Shown: piece after piece, positions 15,510 to 24,417 of the stretch
How the letters are laid out: every line of letters begins with the position of its first letter
How positions within the stretch are numbered: the stretch's first letter is position 1
NCBI RefSeq assembly: GCF_003065605.1
Contig: NZ_CP026952.1
Coordinates: forward strand, 2,790,001 to 2,854,000
Reading direction: 5' to 3'
DNA: 64,000 nucleotides
DNA from: Aeromicrobium chenweiae
GTDB taxonomy: Bacteria > Actinomycetota > Actinomycetes > Propionibacteriales > Nocardioidaceae
Notes under the pieces: generated by a model
What the model was told of the DNA's origin: nothing
The model's input: the letters and a program-made list of their open reading frames with translations, nothing else
The model's database searches: none
Position numbers and translations under genes: made by a program

Positions 15510-18500
15510 TTCTCGCCACCTCCCAGGATCGACGCGCCCTCGGGCTGGGCGGGGCAGGCCCGCTGGAACTCGCAGTAGCGGCAGGACTTCTCGCTCGGCG
15601 TGGCCACGAACTGCTCCTCCGCGATGACGTGGACCGATCGGGCCAGCTGCTCGACGGCGAAGAACGGCACGTCGGGCGCGGGTGCGTCCTGCGGCTGGAC
15701 GACCGGGTAGTCGGGCACCTTCTTCTCGGGGTTGCGCAGCTGCACGAGCTCGGCGCCCGCGGCGGGGGCACCGGGGGCGAGGTCGGACGTGGCCCCCAGG
15801 TCGACCGCGAGCTGGTAGAAGCCGAGCTGGGGGTGCTCGGCGAGGTCCTTCTTCTCGGCCACGGACTTGCTCGTCTTGAGGTCGACGACGTGGACGCCGT
15901 CGTCGTCCTGCTCGACCCGGTCCATCGACCCGGCCAGCTCGACCGAGCGCCCCTCGACCGTCGTGGAGACGCGGAACTCGTGCTCGGCTGCGAGCGTCCG
16001 ACGCCCGTGCTTGAGGTGCCACTGCACGAAACGGACGAGCGCGTCGCGGGCCTCGGTCCGCTCCCGGCCGCCGATCCAGTCGGCGGCGAACGCGAGCTGA
16101 TCCCACACCTTGTCGACGTACGCCCCGAGCGCGTCGGCGTCGGCGGGCAGCCGGTTCTCGGCCACCTCGGCGGCGACCGCGTGGACGACCGAGCCGAATC
16201 CCTGCGCGGTCGTGGTGCCCGTCGACGCCTTGACCTCGTGGTCGTAGAACCACTTGAGGGGGCACTCGACGATCGAGCTGACCGAGCTGCCGGACAGCCG
16301 GATCGTCGCGTCGGGAGCCCGCATCGGCGTCTCGGACCGGGTGATCGCGCTCATGCCCCACCAGCGCTCCGGCTGCGCGGGGCGGGTGGCCGAGCCGGGA
16401 CGTTCGGCCAGCATCGCCAGCAGCCGGGCCACGCGGTCACGCACGACGTCGCTCTCGGTGGTCTCGCCGAGACGTCGCAGCGCGGCGATCGACCCGCGCA
16501 GCGACAACGGCCGGTCGGGACGTCGCTTCGGCTGGCGCTCGGGGACGGCCCCGGAGGGGTCGCGGTGCAGGTGGTCCCACAGCTCGCTCACGAACATCGA
16601 CGGCTGGTCGCCGTCCTCGCGGCCGCTCTCGACCGCCGTGACGACGAGGTGCTCGCGGGCACGCGTGCACGCGACGTAGAACAGGCGCCGCTCCTCGCGC
16701 AGCGCCTCGCGGGCGGTGGGCGGTGCGACCTCGCCGTGGGGGCCCAGCCGCTCGGCCCGCAGGAAGCTGCCCCGGTGGCGCAGGTCGGGCCAGGCGCCGT
16801 CCTGCACGCCGGCCACCACCACGGTGCGCCACTCGAGGCCCTTGGACCGGTGGGCCGTCATCAGCTGCACCGCGTCGGGGGCGATCGCGCCCTGCGCCAG
16901 CGTGTCGGCGGGGATGTCCTGGGCGTCCAGCTCGGTGACGAACTCGGCCAGCGACCGCCGGGTGTGCTGCTCCTCCGAGCGTGCCGCCTGCGCGAACAAG
17001 GCGACGAGCACGTCGAGGTCGTGGTCGGCGCGGGCCGATCCCTCCCCGTTGCCCAGAGCCTCGGACCGCAGCCGGTCGCGCCACGGCGTGCCCGACCAGA
17101 CCGTCCACAGCACCCGCTCGGCCGACTCCCCGGCCACGATCTGGTCGGCGGCGCGGCGCAGCAGCGTGGCCAGCCGGGACGCCCTCGCGGCCGAGTGGGC
17201 CAGCTGCGAGCCGGGCGCGGCGAGGGTCAGCAGCACGGCGGGGTGCGAGAGCGCCTCGGCCAGCAGCAGCCGCGACGCGCGCGGGCCCCGGGACTCGGAC
17301 CGGTCGGCCTCGCGCAGTGCACGGCCGATGCGGCGCAGAGCAGGGGCGTCGAGGCCGCAGAGCGGGCCGGACAGCAGCGCGTCCGCGGCGGCCGGGTCGA
17401 GGGGGCGGTCGTGCGCGAGGTCGTCGGCGGCCCGCAACGCGACCAGGAGCGTGCGGACGGCCGGCTCCGAGCGCAGCGGCAGCTCGTCCCCGGCCACGAC
17501 GACGGGGACGCCGGCCGCGCTGAGGGACCGCTGGAAGCGCGCGATGTCGGCCGCGGACCGCACCAGGACGGCCATCTGGTCCCACGGGACCTCCCGGGAC
17601 AGCCGCTGCTCGCGCAGGATCAGGGCGACGTGCTCGGCCTCGGTCGTGGGCGTCACGAAGGTCTCGACGTGGACGTCGCCCTCGAGGTGCCGGCGGGGTG
17701 CGAGGTGCCTCAGCCCGTCGAAGTCACGACCGTCGACCGGGCCGAGGACGCCCCGGTTGGACACGATCGACGCGACCGCGGCGGAGATCTTCTCGCCGTA
17801 GCGACTCGTGCTGGTGATGACCACCAGGTCGGCCGGCGAACCGTCGGCCTGCGGGAACTGGTGCCGGAAGTCCAGGATGCCGCGGACGTCTGCGCCGCGG
17901 AAGCCGTAGATCGACTGGTACGGGTCGCCGACCACGACGAGGTCGCGGCCGTCACCGGCCAGCGCCTGCAGCAGCTCCACCTGCAGGGGGTCGGTGTCCT
18001 GGTACTCGTCGACCACGACGAGCTTGTAGGTCGACCGGAGGCGGTCGCGGTGCGCGGGGTCGCGCAGCAGCTGCACGGCCTGGAACACCAGGTCGGAGTA
18101 GTCGATCGTGTTCTGCAGCGCGGCGACGCCGGTGTACTCGTCGAAGAAGCGGGCGGCGGCCGTCCACTCCTCGCGCCCCGATGCCTCGCCCAGGCGCAGC
18201 AGGTCGAGCGCGTCCATGTTGCGCGAGCGGGCGGTGGACAGCAGCGTCTGCATCTCGTCGGCGAGTCCGCGGGTGCGCAGCGCCGGACGCATCAGGACGG
18301 GCCACTGCTCGGCGTCCCCCTCGCCCAGCAGGCGCTGGATGATCGCGTCCTGCTCGGGGGCGCTGAGCAGCTGCAGGGGCCGGGAGAACTCGCTCTCGGT
18401 CTGCAGCTGGCGCACCAGGGCGTAGCAGAACGAGTGGAACGTCATGGCGGGCGTCGTGGCGGTGGTGCGGGCGAGCCGGCGCGCGATGCGGGACTTCAGC

Positions 18501-18730
18501 TCGTCCGCGGCCTTGCGGCTAAACGTCAGGACGAGGATCTCCTCGGGCGCGTAGCCTCGGTCGACCCGGTCGGCGACGACCTCGACGAGCGTCGAGGTCT
18601 TGCCGGCGCCCGGCCCCGCGAGCACCAGCAGTGGCCCCCCGGGGTGCTCGACGACACGGCGCTGCTCGACGTCGAGACGAGGAGCTGTGGGCGCGGTCCC
18701 CGGTGCGCCCAGCTCGTACTCGATCGTCAT
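15506..18730 (-). CDS. adnA: AdnA-like UvrD-family helicase-nuclease subunit
   Basis: 1074-residue partner of the downstream helicase-nuclease. Walker A GPGAGKTS (about residue 40), motif II VVDEYQDTDPLQ, motif III GDPYQSIYGFRGA and the late motif HRSKGLEWRTVV show the SF1 motor. The C-terminal RecB nuclease carries VVDLKTSKS. An early cysteine (VECPLKWF) plus C-x2-C-x6-C (CRYCEFQRAC) at the end is the pattern of an AddB-like iron-sulfur nuclease. Together with adnB it should unwind and resect DNA ends for recombination. ATG 18730; it leads the adnA-adnB-nudC minus-strand run. Confidence 0.85.
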   Translation of the reverse strand: MTIEYELGAPGTAPTAPRLDVEQRRVVEHPGGPLLVLAGPGAGKTSTLVEVVADRVDRGYAPEEILVLTFSRKAADELKSRIARRLARTTATTPAMTFHSFCYALVRQLQTESEFSRPLQLLSAPEQDAIIQRLLGEGDAEQWPVLMRPALRTRGLADEMQTLLSTARSRNMDALDLLRLGEASGREEWTAAARFFDEYTGVAALQNTIDYSDLVFQAVQLLRDPAHRDRLRSTYKLVVVDEYQDTDPLQVELLQALAGDGRDLVVVGDPYQSIYGFRGADVRGILDFRHQFPQADGSPADLVVITSTSRYGEKISAAVASIVSNRGVLGPVDGRDFDGLRHLAPRRHLEGDVHVETFVTPTTEAEHVALILREQRLSREVPWDQMAVLVRSAADIARFQRSLSAAGVPVVVAGDELPLRSEPAVRTLLVALRAADDLAHDRPLDPAAADALLSGPLCGLDAPALRRIGRALREADRSESRGPRASRLLLAEALSHPAVLLTLAAPGSQLAHSAARASRLATLLRRAADQIVAGESAERVLWTVWSGTPWRDRLRSEALGNGEGSARADHDLDVLVALFAQAARSEEQHTRRSLAEFVTELDAQDIPADTLAQGAIAPDAVQLMTAHRSKGLEWRTVVVAGVQDGAWPDLRHRGSFLRAERLGPHGEVAPPTAREALREERRLFYVACTRAREHLVVTAVESGREDGDQPSMFVSELWDHLHRDPSGAVPERQPKRRPDRPLSLRGSIAALRRLGETTESDVVRDRVARLLAMLAERPGSATRPAQPERWWGMSAITRSETPMRAPDATIRLSGSSVSSIVECPLKWFYDHEVKASTGTTTAQGFGSVVHAVAAEVAENRLPADADALGAYVDKVWDQLAFAADWIGGRERTEARDALVRFVQWHLKHGRRTLAAEHEFRVSTTVEGRSVELAGSMDRVEQDDDGVHVVDLKTSKSVAEKKDLAEHPQLGFYQLAVDLGATSDLAPGAPAAGAELVQLRNPEKKVPDYPVVQPQDAPAPDVPFFAVEQLARSVHVIAEEQFVATPSEKSCRYCEFQRACPAQPEGASILGGGEK

Positions 18731-18759
18731 GCCCCCATCTCACCAGACGGCACCGACAG

Positions 18760-19059
18760 TCAGCCGTCGAACCGCCAGAGCGCCTCACGCATGTCGACCG
18801 CGGAGCCGTTCGCGCGCATCGGCGTGCCCTCGTCGCGATAGTGCACCTGGGCGTCGATGGCATGGGACGCCGGCAGGCTGCCGTCGACGCGGACGACCCG
18901 CCACCACGGCACCGCCCGGCCCTCGAGGGCCATCACCCGGCCCACCTGGCGCGGTCCGCCGTCCTGCAGGATCTCGGCGATGCGGCCGTACGACAGGACC
19001 CGGCCGGGCGGGATCCGCTCGACCAGGTCCAGCACCCGCTCACCGAAGTCCGGACTCAT
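18760..19059 (-). CDS. Alkyltransferase-like (ATL) DNA-binding protein
   Basis: 99-residue MGMT-fold protein. The position of the alkyl-accepting cysteine (PCHR in Ogt/Ada) reads PWWRVV, so it cannot transfer alkyl groups and belongs with ATL proteins that flag O6-alkylguanine for nucleotide excision repair. The DNA-binding helix region VLSYGRIAEILQDGG is intact. ATG 19059 is preferred to 19077 because GGGGGAGG precedes it. It is 29 bp upstream of adnA on the same strand, in a DNA repair neighbourhood (Rv3204 position in M. tuberculosis). Confidence 0.87.
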   Translation of the reverse strand: MSPDFGERVLDLVERIPPGRVLSYGRIAEILQDGGPRQVGRVMALEGRAVPWWRVVRVDGSLPASHAIDAQVHYRDEGTPMRANGSAVDMREALWRFDG

Positions 19060-19079
19060 CCCCACCTCCCCCAGCACAC

Positions 19080-19142
19080 CGCTGGCCCTGACGTTTCTGC
19101 GAACACGCCGTCGGCGTGTCGGTCAAAACGTCAGGGCCAGCG
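19080..19142. terminator. Nested inverted repeat, probable moeZ terminator
   Basis: Outer arms 19080-19096 (CGCTGGCCCTGACGTTT) and 19126-19142 are exact complements (17 bp). Inside is a second hairpin, ACACGCC (19103-19109), loop GTC, GGCGTGT (19113-19119). It lies just past the stop of moeZ, between moeZ and the ATL gene on the same strand, and so is a likely terminator or a small palindromic repeat element. Confidence 0.65.
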
Positions 19143-19163
19143 TAAGGGGGCCGCGGTGGGGCG

Positions 19164-20336
19164 TCAGTACGTCGGCTGGCTCGGGTCGATCTGGTTGACC
19201 CAGGCCACCACGCCGCCGCCCACGTGGACGGCGTCCTTGTAGCCCGCACCCTTGAGCACGGCCAGCGCCTCGGCCGAGCGCACGCCCGACTTGCAGTGCA
19301 GCACGATCTGCTTGTCGTCGGGCAGCTGCTCGAGCGCCTTGCCGTTGAGGAACTCACCCTTGGGGATGAGGACCGAGCCGGGGATCTTGTTGATCTCGTA
19401 CTCGTTCGGCTCGCGGACGTCGACCAGGACGAAGTCACGTCCGCCGTCACCGCGCTCCTTGAGCCAGTGGTCCAGCGTCGACACCGAGATCGTCGAGTCG
19501 GCAGCCGCGTCGGCGGCCTCCTCGCTGATCGCACCGCAGAACGCCTCGTAGTCGCTCATGAGCTCGGTCGGCAGCACGCCGTTCGGGTCGCGGCGGATGT
19601 TCAGCGTCTGGTAGCGCATCTCCAGCGCGTCGTAGACCATGAGACGGCCGATGAGCGGGTCACCGATGCCGGTGATCAGCTTGATCGCCTCGGTCACCAT
19701 GATCGAGCCGATCGAGGCGCACAGGACGCCCAGCACGCCACCCTCGGCGCACGACGGGACCATGCCCGGCGGCGGCGGCTCGGGGTAGAGGTCGCGGTAC
19801 TGCGGTCCCTCCTGGGCCCAGAAGACCGACACCTGGCCCTCGAAGCGGTAGATCGAGCCCCAGACGTACGGCTTGCCGAGGATCACGGCCGCGTCGTTGA
19901 CGAGGTAGCGGGTCGCGAAGTTGTCGGTGCCGTCGACGATCAGGTCGTACTGGCTGAAGATCTCCAGGACGTTGTCGTTGTCGAGGCGCTCGTTGTGCAC
20001 GATCGTCTTCACGTACGGGTTGGTCTCGGCGACCGACGCCGCGGCCGACTCGGCCTTCGGCTTGTCGATGTCGGACTGCCCGTGGATGATCTGGCGCTGC
20101 AGGTTCGACTCGTCCACGACGTCGTCGTCGATGATGCCGAGGGTGCCCACACCGGCTGCGGCCAGGTACAGCAGCGCGGGGCTGCCGAGACCGCCGGCAC
20201 CGATCACGAGCACCTTGGCGTTCTTGAGGCGCTTCTGTCCGGTCATGCCGACGTCCGGGATGATGAGGTGGCGGCTGTAGCGACGCACCTCGTCGATCGT
20301 CAGTTCTTCGGCGGGTTCCACGAGTGGGGCGACCAC
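19164..20336 (-). CDS. moeZ: MoeZ-type adenylyltransferase/sulfurtransferase (ThiF + rhodanese)
   Basis: 390-residue E1-like protein with a C-terminal rhodanese. The ThiF domain has the ATP loop GAGGLGSPALLYL (about residue 45) and the SNLQRQ arginine finger. The conserved cysteine segment is near CAEGGVLGVLC. The rhodanese (about residues 285-388) has the active loop HCKSGVRS. Such proteins adenylate and thiocarboxylate ubiquitin-like sulfur carriers such as MoaD for molybdopterin and other sulfur transfers. The start is GTG 20336 behind AGAGGAG; the longer frame has no site. The gene is adjacent to and divergent from tetR, as at Rv3206c-Rv3208. Confidence 0.92.
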   Translation of the reverse strand: MVAPLVEPAEELTIDEVRRYSRHLIIPDVGMTGQKRLKNAKVLVIGAGGLGSPALLYLAAAGVGTLGIIDDDVVDESNLQRQIIHGQSDIDKPKAESAAASVAETNPYVKTIVHNERLDNDNVLEIFSQYDLIVDGTDNFATRYLVNDAAVILGKPYVWGSIYRFEGQVSVFWAQEGPQYRDLYPEPPPPGMVPSCAEGGVLGVLCASIGSIMVTEAIKLITGIGDPLIGRLMVYDALEMRYQTLNIRRDPNGVLPTELMSDYEAFCGAISEEAADAAADSTISVSTLDHWLKERGDGGRDFVLVDVREPNEYEINKIPGSVLIPKGEFLNGKALEQLPDDKQIVLHCKSGVRSAEALAVLKGAGYKDAVHVGGGVVAWVNQIDPSQPTY

Positions 20337-20456
20337 GGTTTCTCCTCTGGTGCGTGCGATCAAGCTCTGCCGTCCGGCACAACGCCGGCACTGACCCCCA
20401 TTGTTCCCGGTGCTGCCACGCGCCCCGCCTCCCGTCCGGATCGTGGGCGGGGCCAG

Positions 20457-20462
20457 TACGCT
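20457..20462 (+). promoter_or_regulatory. -10 hexamer TACGCT of the TetR gene
   Basis: TACGCT ends 6 nt before the GTG at 20469; no ribosome site lies between, which fits a leaderless transcript. Confidence 0.5.
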
Positions 20463-20468
20463 GATGAC

Positions 20469-21113
20469 GTGACTGAAGCCATCCCGACGCGTGCGCGCAC
20501 GAGCCGTCTCCCGCGCACCGCGCGCCGGGCCCAGCTGCTCGAGGTCGCGCTCGAGGTCTTCGTCGAGCAGGGCTACCACTCGGCGTCCATGGATGAGATC
20601 GCCGAACGCGCAGGGGTGTCCAAGCCGGTGCTCTACCAGCACTTCCCCGGCAAGCTCGATCTGTACCTCGCTCTCCTCGAGACGTCCTGCGACACCGTCA
20701 TCGACGGCGTGCGCACGGCCCTCGCGTCCACCCAGGACAACCGCCGCCGCGTCCAGGCCACGATGGAGCTCTGGTACGACTACGTCGGCGACCGCGGTGC
20801 CGCGTTCCGCCTCGTGTTCGAGTCCGACCTCACGAGCGACCCGTCCGTGCGCGAGCAGGTCGACCGGGTCGTCGAGGAGTCGGCGGCGCTGGTCGCCGAG
20901 GTCATCCGTGACGACACCGGACTGCCCGACGCGGCCTCGCACCTGCTGGCCGTGAGCCTCGTGGGCATGGGCCACGTCGGGGCTCGCAACTGGCTCTCCC
21001 AGGACTCCAGCCTGACTCGCGACGAGGCCGTCCAGCTCGTCGCGGCCCTGGCCTGGCGTGGCATCGGCGGATTCCCCCGCAACGAAGACGACAACATGCA
21101 AGGAGATGAGTGA
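20469..21113 (+). CDS. TetR family transcriptional regulator (Rv3208 type)
   Basis: 214-residue TetR regulator. The N-terminal helix-turn-helix (about residues 18-65) contains EVALEVFVEQGYHSASMDEIAERAGVS in pieces typical of the fold and the VLYQHFPGKLDLY hallmark. The C-terminal ligand domain is unremarkable. The ligand is not known. The gene overlaps the downstream DUF3107 gene by 4 bp (GTGA) so the pair is coupled, an arrangement conserved as Rv3208-Rv3208A. Start GTG 20469 is chosen from the -10 hexamer 6 nt upstream. Confidence 0.88.
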   Translation: MTEAIPTRARTSRLPRTARRAQLLEVALEVFVEQGYHSASMDEIAERAGVSKPVLYQHFPGKLDLYLALLETSCDTVIDGVRTALASTQDNRRRVQATMELWYDYVGDRGAAFRLVFESDLTSDPSVREQVDRVVEESAALVAEVIRDDTGLPDAASHLLAVSLVGMGHVGARNWLSQDSSLTRDEAVQLVAALAWRGIGGFPRNEDDNMQGDE

Positions 21114-21370
21114 CCGTGGAGGTCAAGATCGGCGTGCAGTACGCGCCCCGTGAGCTGTCCGTGTCGACCGAGGAGGAGCCGGCCGCCGTGCTGGCCCTGC
21201 TCGACCAGGCCATCAAGGACGGGACGGTGTTCACCCTGACCGACACCAAGGGCCGCACCGTCGCGGTCCCGGCCGAGAAGATCGCCTACCTCGACTTCAC
21301 CTCCGACGTCGGCCGCAAGGTCGGCTTCGGGCTGGCGGCCAGCGAGGCCGCCACCGCAGCCTCGAAGTAG
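21110..21370 (+). CDS. DUF3107 small conserved actinobacterial protein
   Basis: 86-residue protein of the DUF3107 family (Rv3208A/TB9.4 in M. tuberculosis). It begins VEVKIGVQYAPREL and contains GRTVAVPAEKIAYL near the middle and the C-terminal VGRKVGFG, all typical. Its function is unknown. The GTG start overlaps the tetR stop by 4 bp. A hairpin at 21377-21396 follows directly. Confidence 0.88.
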   Translation: MTVEVKIGVQYAPRELSVSTEEEPAAVLALLDQAIKDGTVFTLTDTKGRTVAVPAEKIAYLDFTSDVGRKVGFGLAASEAATAASK

Positions 21371-21376
21371 CAGGTC

Positions 21377-21396
21377 GCTCGCCCTACGGGGCGAGC
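21377..21396. terminator. Bidirectional hairpin between converging genes
   Basis: GCTCGCCC, loop TACG, GGGCGAGC. It lies just past the DUF3107 stop and overlaps the last codons of the converging ferritin-like gene, so it can serve both. Confidence 0.5.
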
Positions 21397-22082
21397 CCCA
21401 GCTTGTCCATGCGAGCGGCGTGGGCCTCGGTGAGACGGGTGAACATGCGCCCGATCGCAGCGAGGTCCATGCCCGGGTGGTCGACCCCGCCCACGAGCAC
21501 GGTGCTCAGCGCGTCGCGCTCCGCGACGACCATCTGGGCCTGGCTGAGCGCCTCACCCATCAGCCGGCGGCCCCACAGCGCGAGCCGTCCGCCCACCCGG
21601 TGGTCCTCGTCGATCGCCTGGCGGATCGCGTCGACCACGAACTCGGAGTGCCCGGTGCCGCTCAGCGTGTCGAGCACGAGCGTGCGGGTGTCGGGGTCGA
21701 GGTAGGCCGCGATCTCGCGGTAGAAGTCCGCGGCCAGGCCGTCGCCGACGTACGCCTTCACGAGCCCCTCGAGCCAGTCCGACGGCGTGGTCTGGCCGTG
21801 GAAGCGCTCGAACGTGGGGGCGAACGGCTGCATCACCGCGAACGGGTCCTCCCCCAGCTCGACGAGGCGGTCGCGCAGCTTCTCGAAGTGGTGGAACTCG
21901 GCGGTCGCCATGGCCGCGATCTCGACCTTGTGCTTGAGGTCGGGGGCCATCTTGGCGTCCTCCGCCAGCCGCTCGCACGCGCTGATCTCGCCGTACGCGA
22001 GCAGTCCCAACAGCTCGAGGACGCCCGTCCGGTAGACCGGATCATCCATCGTCGAGGGGGGCTGAACGTCGCTGGTGGCCAT
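21384..22082 (-). CDS. Ferritin-like fold protein (MiaE-like domain, Rv3210c type)
   Basis: 232-residue all-helical protein of the ferritin-like type found at this position in actinobacteria. Candidate metal ligands lie in GEISACERLAEDAK (about residue 32) and TAEFHHFEKL (about residue 62), with a later ALSQAQMVVAERDAL helix giving further carboxylates. The E...ExxH pattern fits a tRNA-MiaE-like diiron centre, but hydroxylase activity is not established. It starts at ATG 22082, divergent from the RNA helicase gene, with a TACGCT hexamer 8 nt upstream. Confidence 0.75.
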   Translation of the reverse strand: MATSDVQPPSTMDDPVYRTGVLELLGLLAYGEISACERLAEDAKMAPDLKHKVEIAAMATAEFHHFEKLRDRLVELGEDPFAVMQPFAPTFERFHGQTTPSDWLEGLVKAYVGDGLAADFYREIAAYLDPDTRTLVLDTLSGTGHSEFVVDAIRQAIDEDHRVGGRLALWGRRLMGEALSQAQMVVAERDALSTVLVGGVDHPGMDLAAIGRMFTRLTEAHAARMDKLGLAP

Positions 22083-22169
22083 GACTGTGCAGCGTAGCGC
22101 GTGGGATGCCTCCGCCAGACGTTAGACTGGGAGTGGAAATCCCACGAATCTGAAGAATTCGAGAAGACC

Positions 22170-23609
22170 CTGACTACGTTCAAAGATCTGGGCGTCATGC
22201 CCGAGATCGCCGACGCACTCGTTGACGTCGGCATCATCGAAGCCTTTCCCATCCAGGAGATGACGCTCGGCGTCGCCCTCATGGGCACCGACCTCATCGG
22301 CCAGGCGCGCACCGGAACGGGCAAGACGCTGGCGTTCGGCATCCCCGTCATCCAGCGCACCGTCGCCCCGCACGACCCCGACTACGACCAGGTCGTCGCC
22401 GGCAAGCCCCAGGCGCTCATCGTCGCACCCACCCGTGAGCTCGCGATCCAGGTCGCCAGCGACATCGCGGTCGCGTCGAAGCGTCGCGGCACCCGCAACC
22501 TCACGATCTACGGCGGCGTTCCCTACGAGTCGCAGCTCGACGCGCTGGAGTCCGGCGTCGACATCGTCGTCGGCACGCCGGGACGTCTGCTCGACCTCGC
22601 CAACCGTGGCGCGCTCGATCTGTCCCACGTGAAGTCGCTCGTGCTCGACGAGGCCGACGAGATGCTCGACCTGGGCTTCCTGCCCGACGTCGAGTCGCTC
22701 CTGGCCAAGACGCCCGAGACGCGGCAGACGATGCTGTTCTCGGCGACCATGCCCGGCGCGATCGTCGGCCTGGCGCGCAAGCACATGCGCCACCCGATGA
22801 ACATCCGCGCCGAGTCCGGTGACGACGACAGCCAGATGGTGCCGGCCACGGCGCAGTTCGTCTGGCAGGCGCACGACATGGACAAGCCCGAGATCGTGGG
22901 TCGCATCCTGCAGGCCGACGACGTGGGCCGCGTCATCATCTTCACGCGTACCAAGCGCACGGCGCAGCGCGTGGCCGACGAGCTCATCGACCGCGGCTTC
23001 CCCGCCTCGCCCCTGCACGGCGACATGGCGCAGCCGGCCCGCGAGAAGGCGCTGACCCGCTTCCGCGAGGGCAAGATCGACATCCTCGTCGCGACCGACG
23101 TCGCCGCCCGCGGCATCGACGTCGCCGGCATCACGCACGTCATCAACTACAACTGCCCCGAGGACGACAAGACGTACGTCCACCGGATCGGTCGCACCGG
23201 CCGCGCCGGCGCGTCGGGCATCGCCGTGACGTTCGTCGACTGGGCCGACATCACGCGATGGAAGCTCATCAACAAGGCGCTGGGCCTGCCGTTCGACGAG
23301 CCGGAGGAGACCTACTCCACGTCGGACCACCTGTTCCACGACCTCGGCATCGACCGCAACGTCAAGGGCCGCCTCAAGCCCGCGGCACCGCGCGAGCCCA
23401 AGAAGGACGACGACCGTGGCGGCCGTGGCCGCAGCGGCGGCGGTGGCCGTGGTGGCGACCGCGGCGGGCGCCCCGACCGTGGCTCCGGCGGCGGCGAGAA
23501 GCAGACCGAGTCCTCGTCGTCCGGCGAGGGCGCGACCCGCACCCCGCGCAAGCGCAACCGCAGCCGTACGCGTTCGCGTGGCGGCGACCCGGTCGCCAAG
23601 TCCGAGTAG
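22170..23609 (+). CDS. DEAD-box ATP-dependent RNA helicase (RhlE-like)
   Basis: About 479-residue DEAD-box RNA helicase. The Q motif ends in FPIQ, motif I is ARTGTGKT, motif II VLDEADEMLD, motif III SAT and motif VI HRIGRTGRAG. The last 110 residues are a low-complexity, Gly/Arg-rich tail (GRGRSGGGGRGG) of RNA-binding type. The start is uncertain. The frame is open from GTG 22101, but a TAGACT -10-like hexamer at 22123-22128 would lie inside that version. The family N-terminus (TTFKDLGV) points to the CTG at 22170, while ATG 22197 would cut the Q motif. Orthologue position: Rv3211. Confidence 0.88.
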   Translation: MTTFKDLGVMPEIADALVDVGIIEAFPIQEMTLGVALMGTDLIGQARTGTGKTLAFGIPVIQRTVAPHDPDYDQVVAGKPQALIVAPTRELAIQVASDIAVASKRRGTRNLTIYGGVPYESQLDALESGVDIVVGTPGRLLDLANRGALDLSHVKSLVLDEADEMLDLGFLPDVESLLAKTPETRQTMLFSATMPGAIVGLARKHMRHPMNIRAESGDDDSQMVPATAQFVWQAHDMDKPEIVGRILQADDVGRVIIFTRTKRTAQRVADELIDRGFPASPLHGDMAQPAREKALTRFREGKIDILVATDVAARGIDVAGITHVINYNCPEDDKTYVHRIGRTGRAGASGIAVTFVDWADITRWKLINKALGLPFDEPEETYSTSDHLFHDLGIDRNVKGRLKPAAPREPKKDDDRGGRGRSGGGGRGGDRGGRPDRGSGGGEKQTESSSSGEGATRTPRKRNRSRTRSRGGDPVAKSE

Positions 23610-23625
23610 CACCAGCAGCACCGAC

Positions 23626-23654
23626 ACGGTCCGTCCCTCAGGGACGGGCCGTTT
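23626..23654 (+). terminator. Hairpin terminator after the DEAD-box helicase gene
   Basis: ACGGTCCGTCCC (23626-23637), loop TCA, GGGACGGGCCGT (23641-23652) with one G-U pair, followed by TT. It lies 17 bp past the helicase stop and just before the converging L,D-transpeptidase gene. Confidence 0.75.
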
Positions 23655-23667
23655 CGGCGTCCCGGGG

Positions 23668-24378
23668 TCAGCGGGTGACGACGACCTTGGTGCCGACGGG
23701 GGCGAAGTCCCACAACGCGATCGCGTCGGGCTGCCACTGCCGGACGCAGCCGGCCGACAGACGCTGCCCCAGCTGGGCCTTGGTCTGCTCGAGCTTCCCG
23801 CTGTTGTCGCGGGGCACCGAGTGGAATCCGATCGGCTCGCTGAAGCCGGTCGCGAAGCGGACGAAGTACTCCATCGTGCCGCTGGCGTCGTACGCCGTGG
23901 CGTGACGGGTCTTGGACTGCACCTCGTACGAGCCGGGCTTGAGGTTCTCGAACTTGCTGCCCGAGACGCGGTACGTCCGCTCGACCTCTCCGTCGCCCTT
24001 GATCAGCCAGACCCGCTGGTCGCCCTGGTCGAACACGATGCGGCGACCCTGGCCGGACCCCGCCGGCGGGGCGGGATCGGCCGTGGCGCTGGCCGTCGCC
24101 GTCCGGCCGCCGGCCTGCACGGCCTCGTGCGATGCGCCGGTCCGGGCCTTCGTCGACGTGGACCCGGCCGTCGTGAAGACGTCGAGCGCAGCGGTCTCGA
24201 TCGCCGAGGGGGTCGGCGTCGACCGAGGGGCCTGCTGCGCGGACGCCTGGCCGGCGGACACCTGCGGCAGCACGCCGACGGCCGCACCGCCCACGGCGAT
24301 CGTGACGCCGAGGGCGAGAGCGAGTGCGCCGGCGCGACCGCGACGGGCCGCGAGTCGAGGAGCACGATGCTTGGACAC
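23668..24378 (-). CDS. Secreted L,D-transpeptidase (YkuD domain)
   Basis: 236-residue exported L,D-transpeptidase. The basic N-terminus and hydrophobic segment (about residues 17-40) form a signal peptide, followed by a Pro/Thr/Ala-rich linker to about residue 105. The YkuD domain then shows FDQGDQRVWL, the conserved histidine in IGFHSVP and the catalytic cysteine in LSAGCVRQ. It should form 3-3 cross-links in peptidoglycan or anchor proteins outside the membrane. The domain is short, so specificity is unclear. The GTG at 24378 lies 6 nt behind TAGGAT. Confidence 0.88.
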   Translation of the reverse strand: MSKHRAPRLAARRGRAGALALALGVTIAVGGAAVGVLPQVSAGQASAQQAPRSTPTPSAIETAALDVFTTAGSTSTKARTGASHEAVQAGGRTATASATADPAPPAGSGQGRRIVFDQGDQRVWLIKGDGEVERTYRVSGSKFENLKPGSYEVQSKTRHATAYDASGTMEYFVRFATGFSEPIGFHSVPRDNSGKLEQTKAQLGQRLSAGCVRQWQPDAIALWDFAPVGTKVVVTR

Positions 24379-24384
24379 GTGCCC

Positions 24385-24390
24385 ATCCTA
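24385..24390 (-). promoter_or_regulatory. -10 hexamer TAGGAT of the L,D-transpeptidase gene
   Basis: Minus-strand TAGGAT, 6 nt, then GTG. No ribosome site is present: leaderless geometry. Confidence 0.5.
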
Positions 24391-24417
24391 GCGAGGCGGC
24401 GGTCCCCCGCCCGCAGG

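Noticed and set aside
12387..15578. 1063-codon plus-strand frame
   Set aside because: Antisense to adnB; no domain and Asp/Val/Arg-rich shadow composition.
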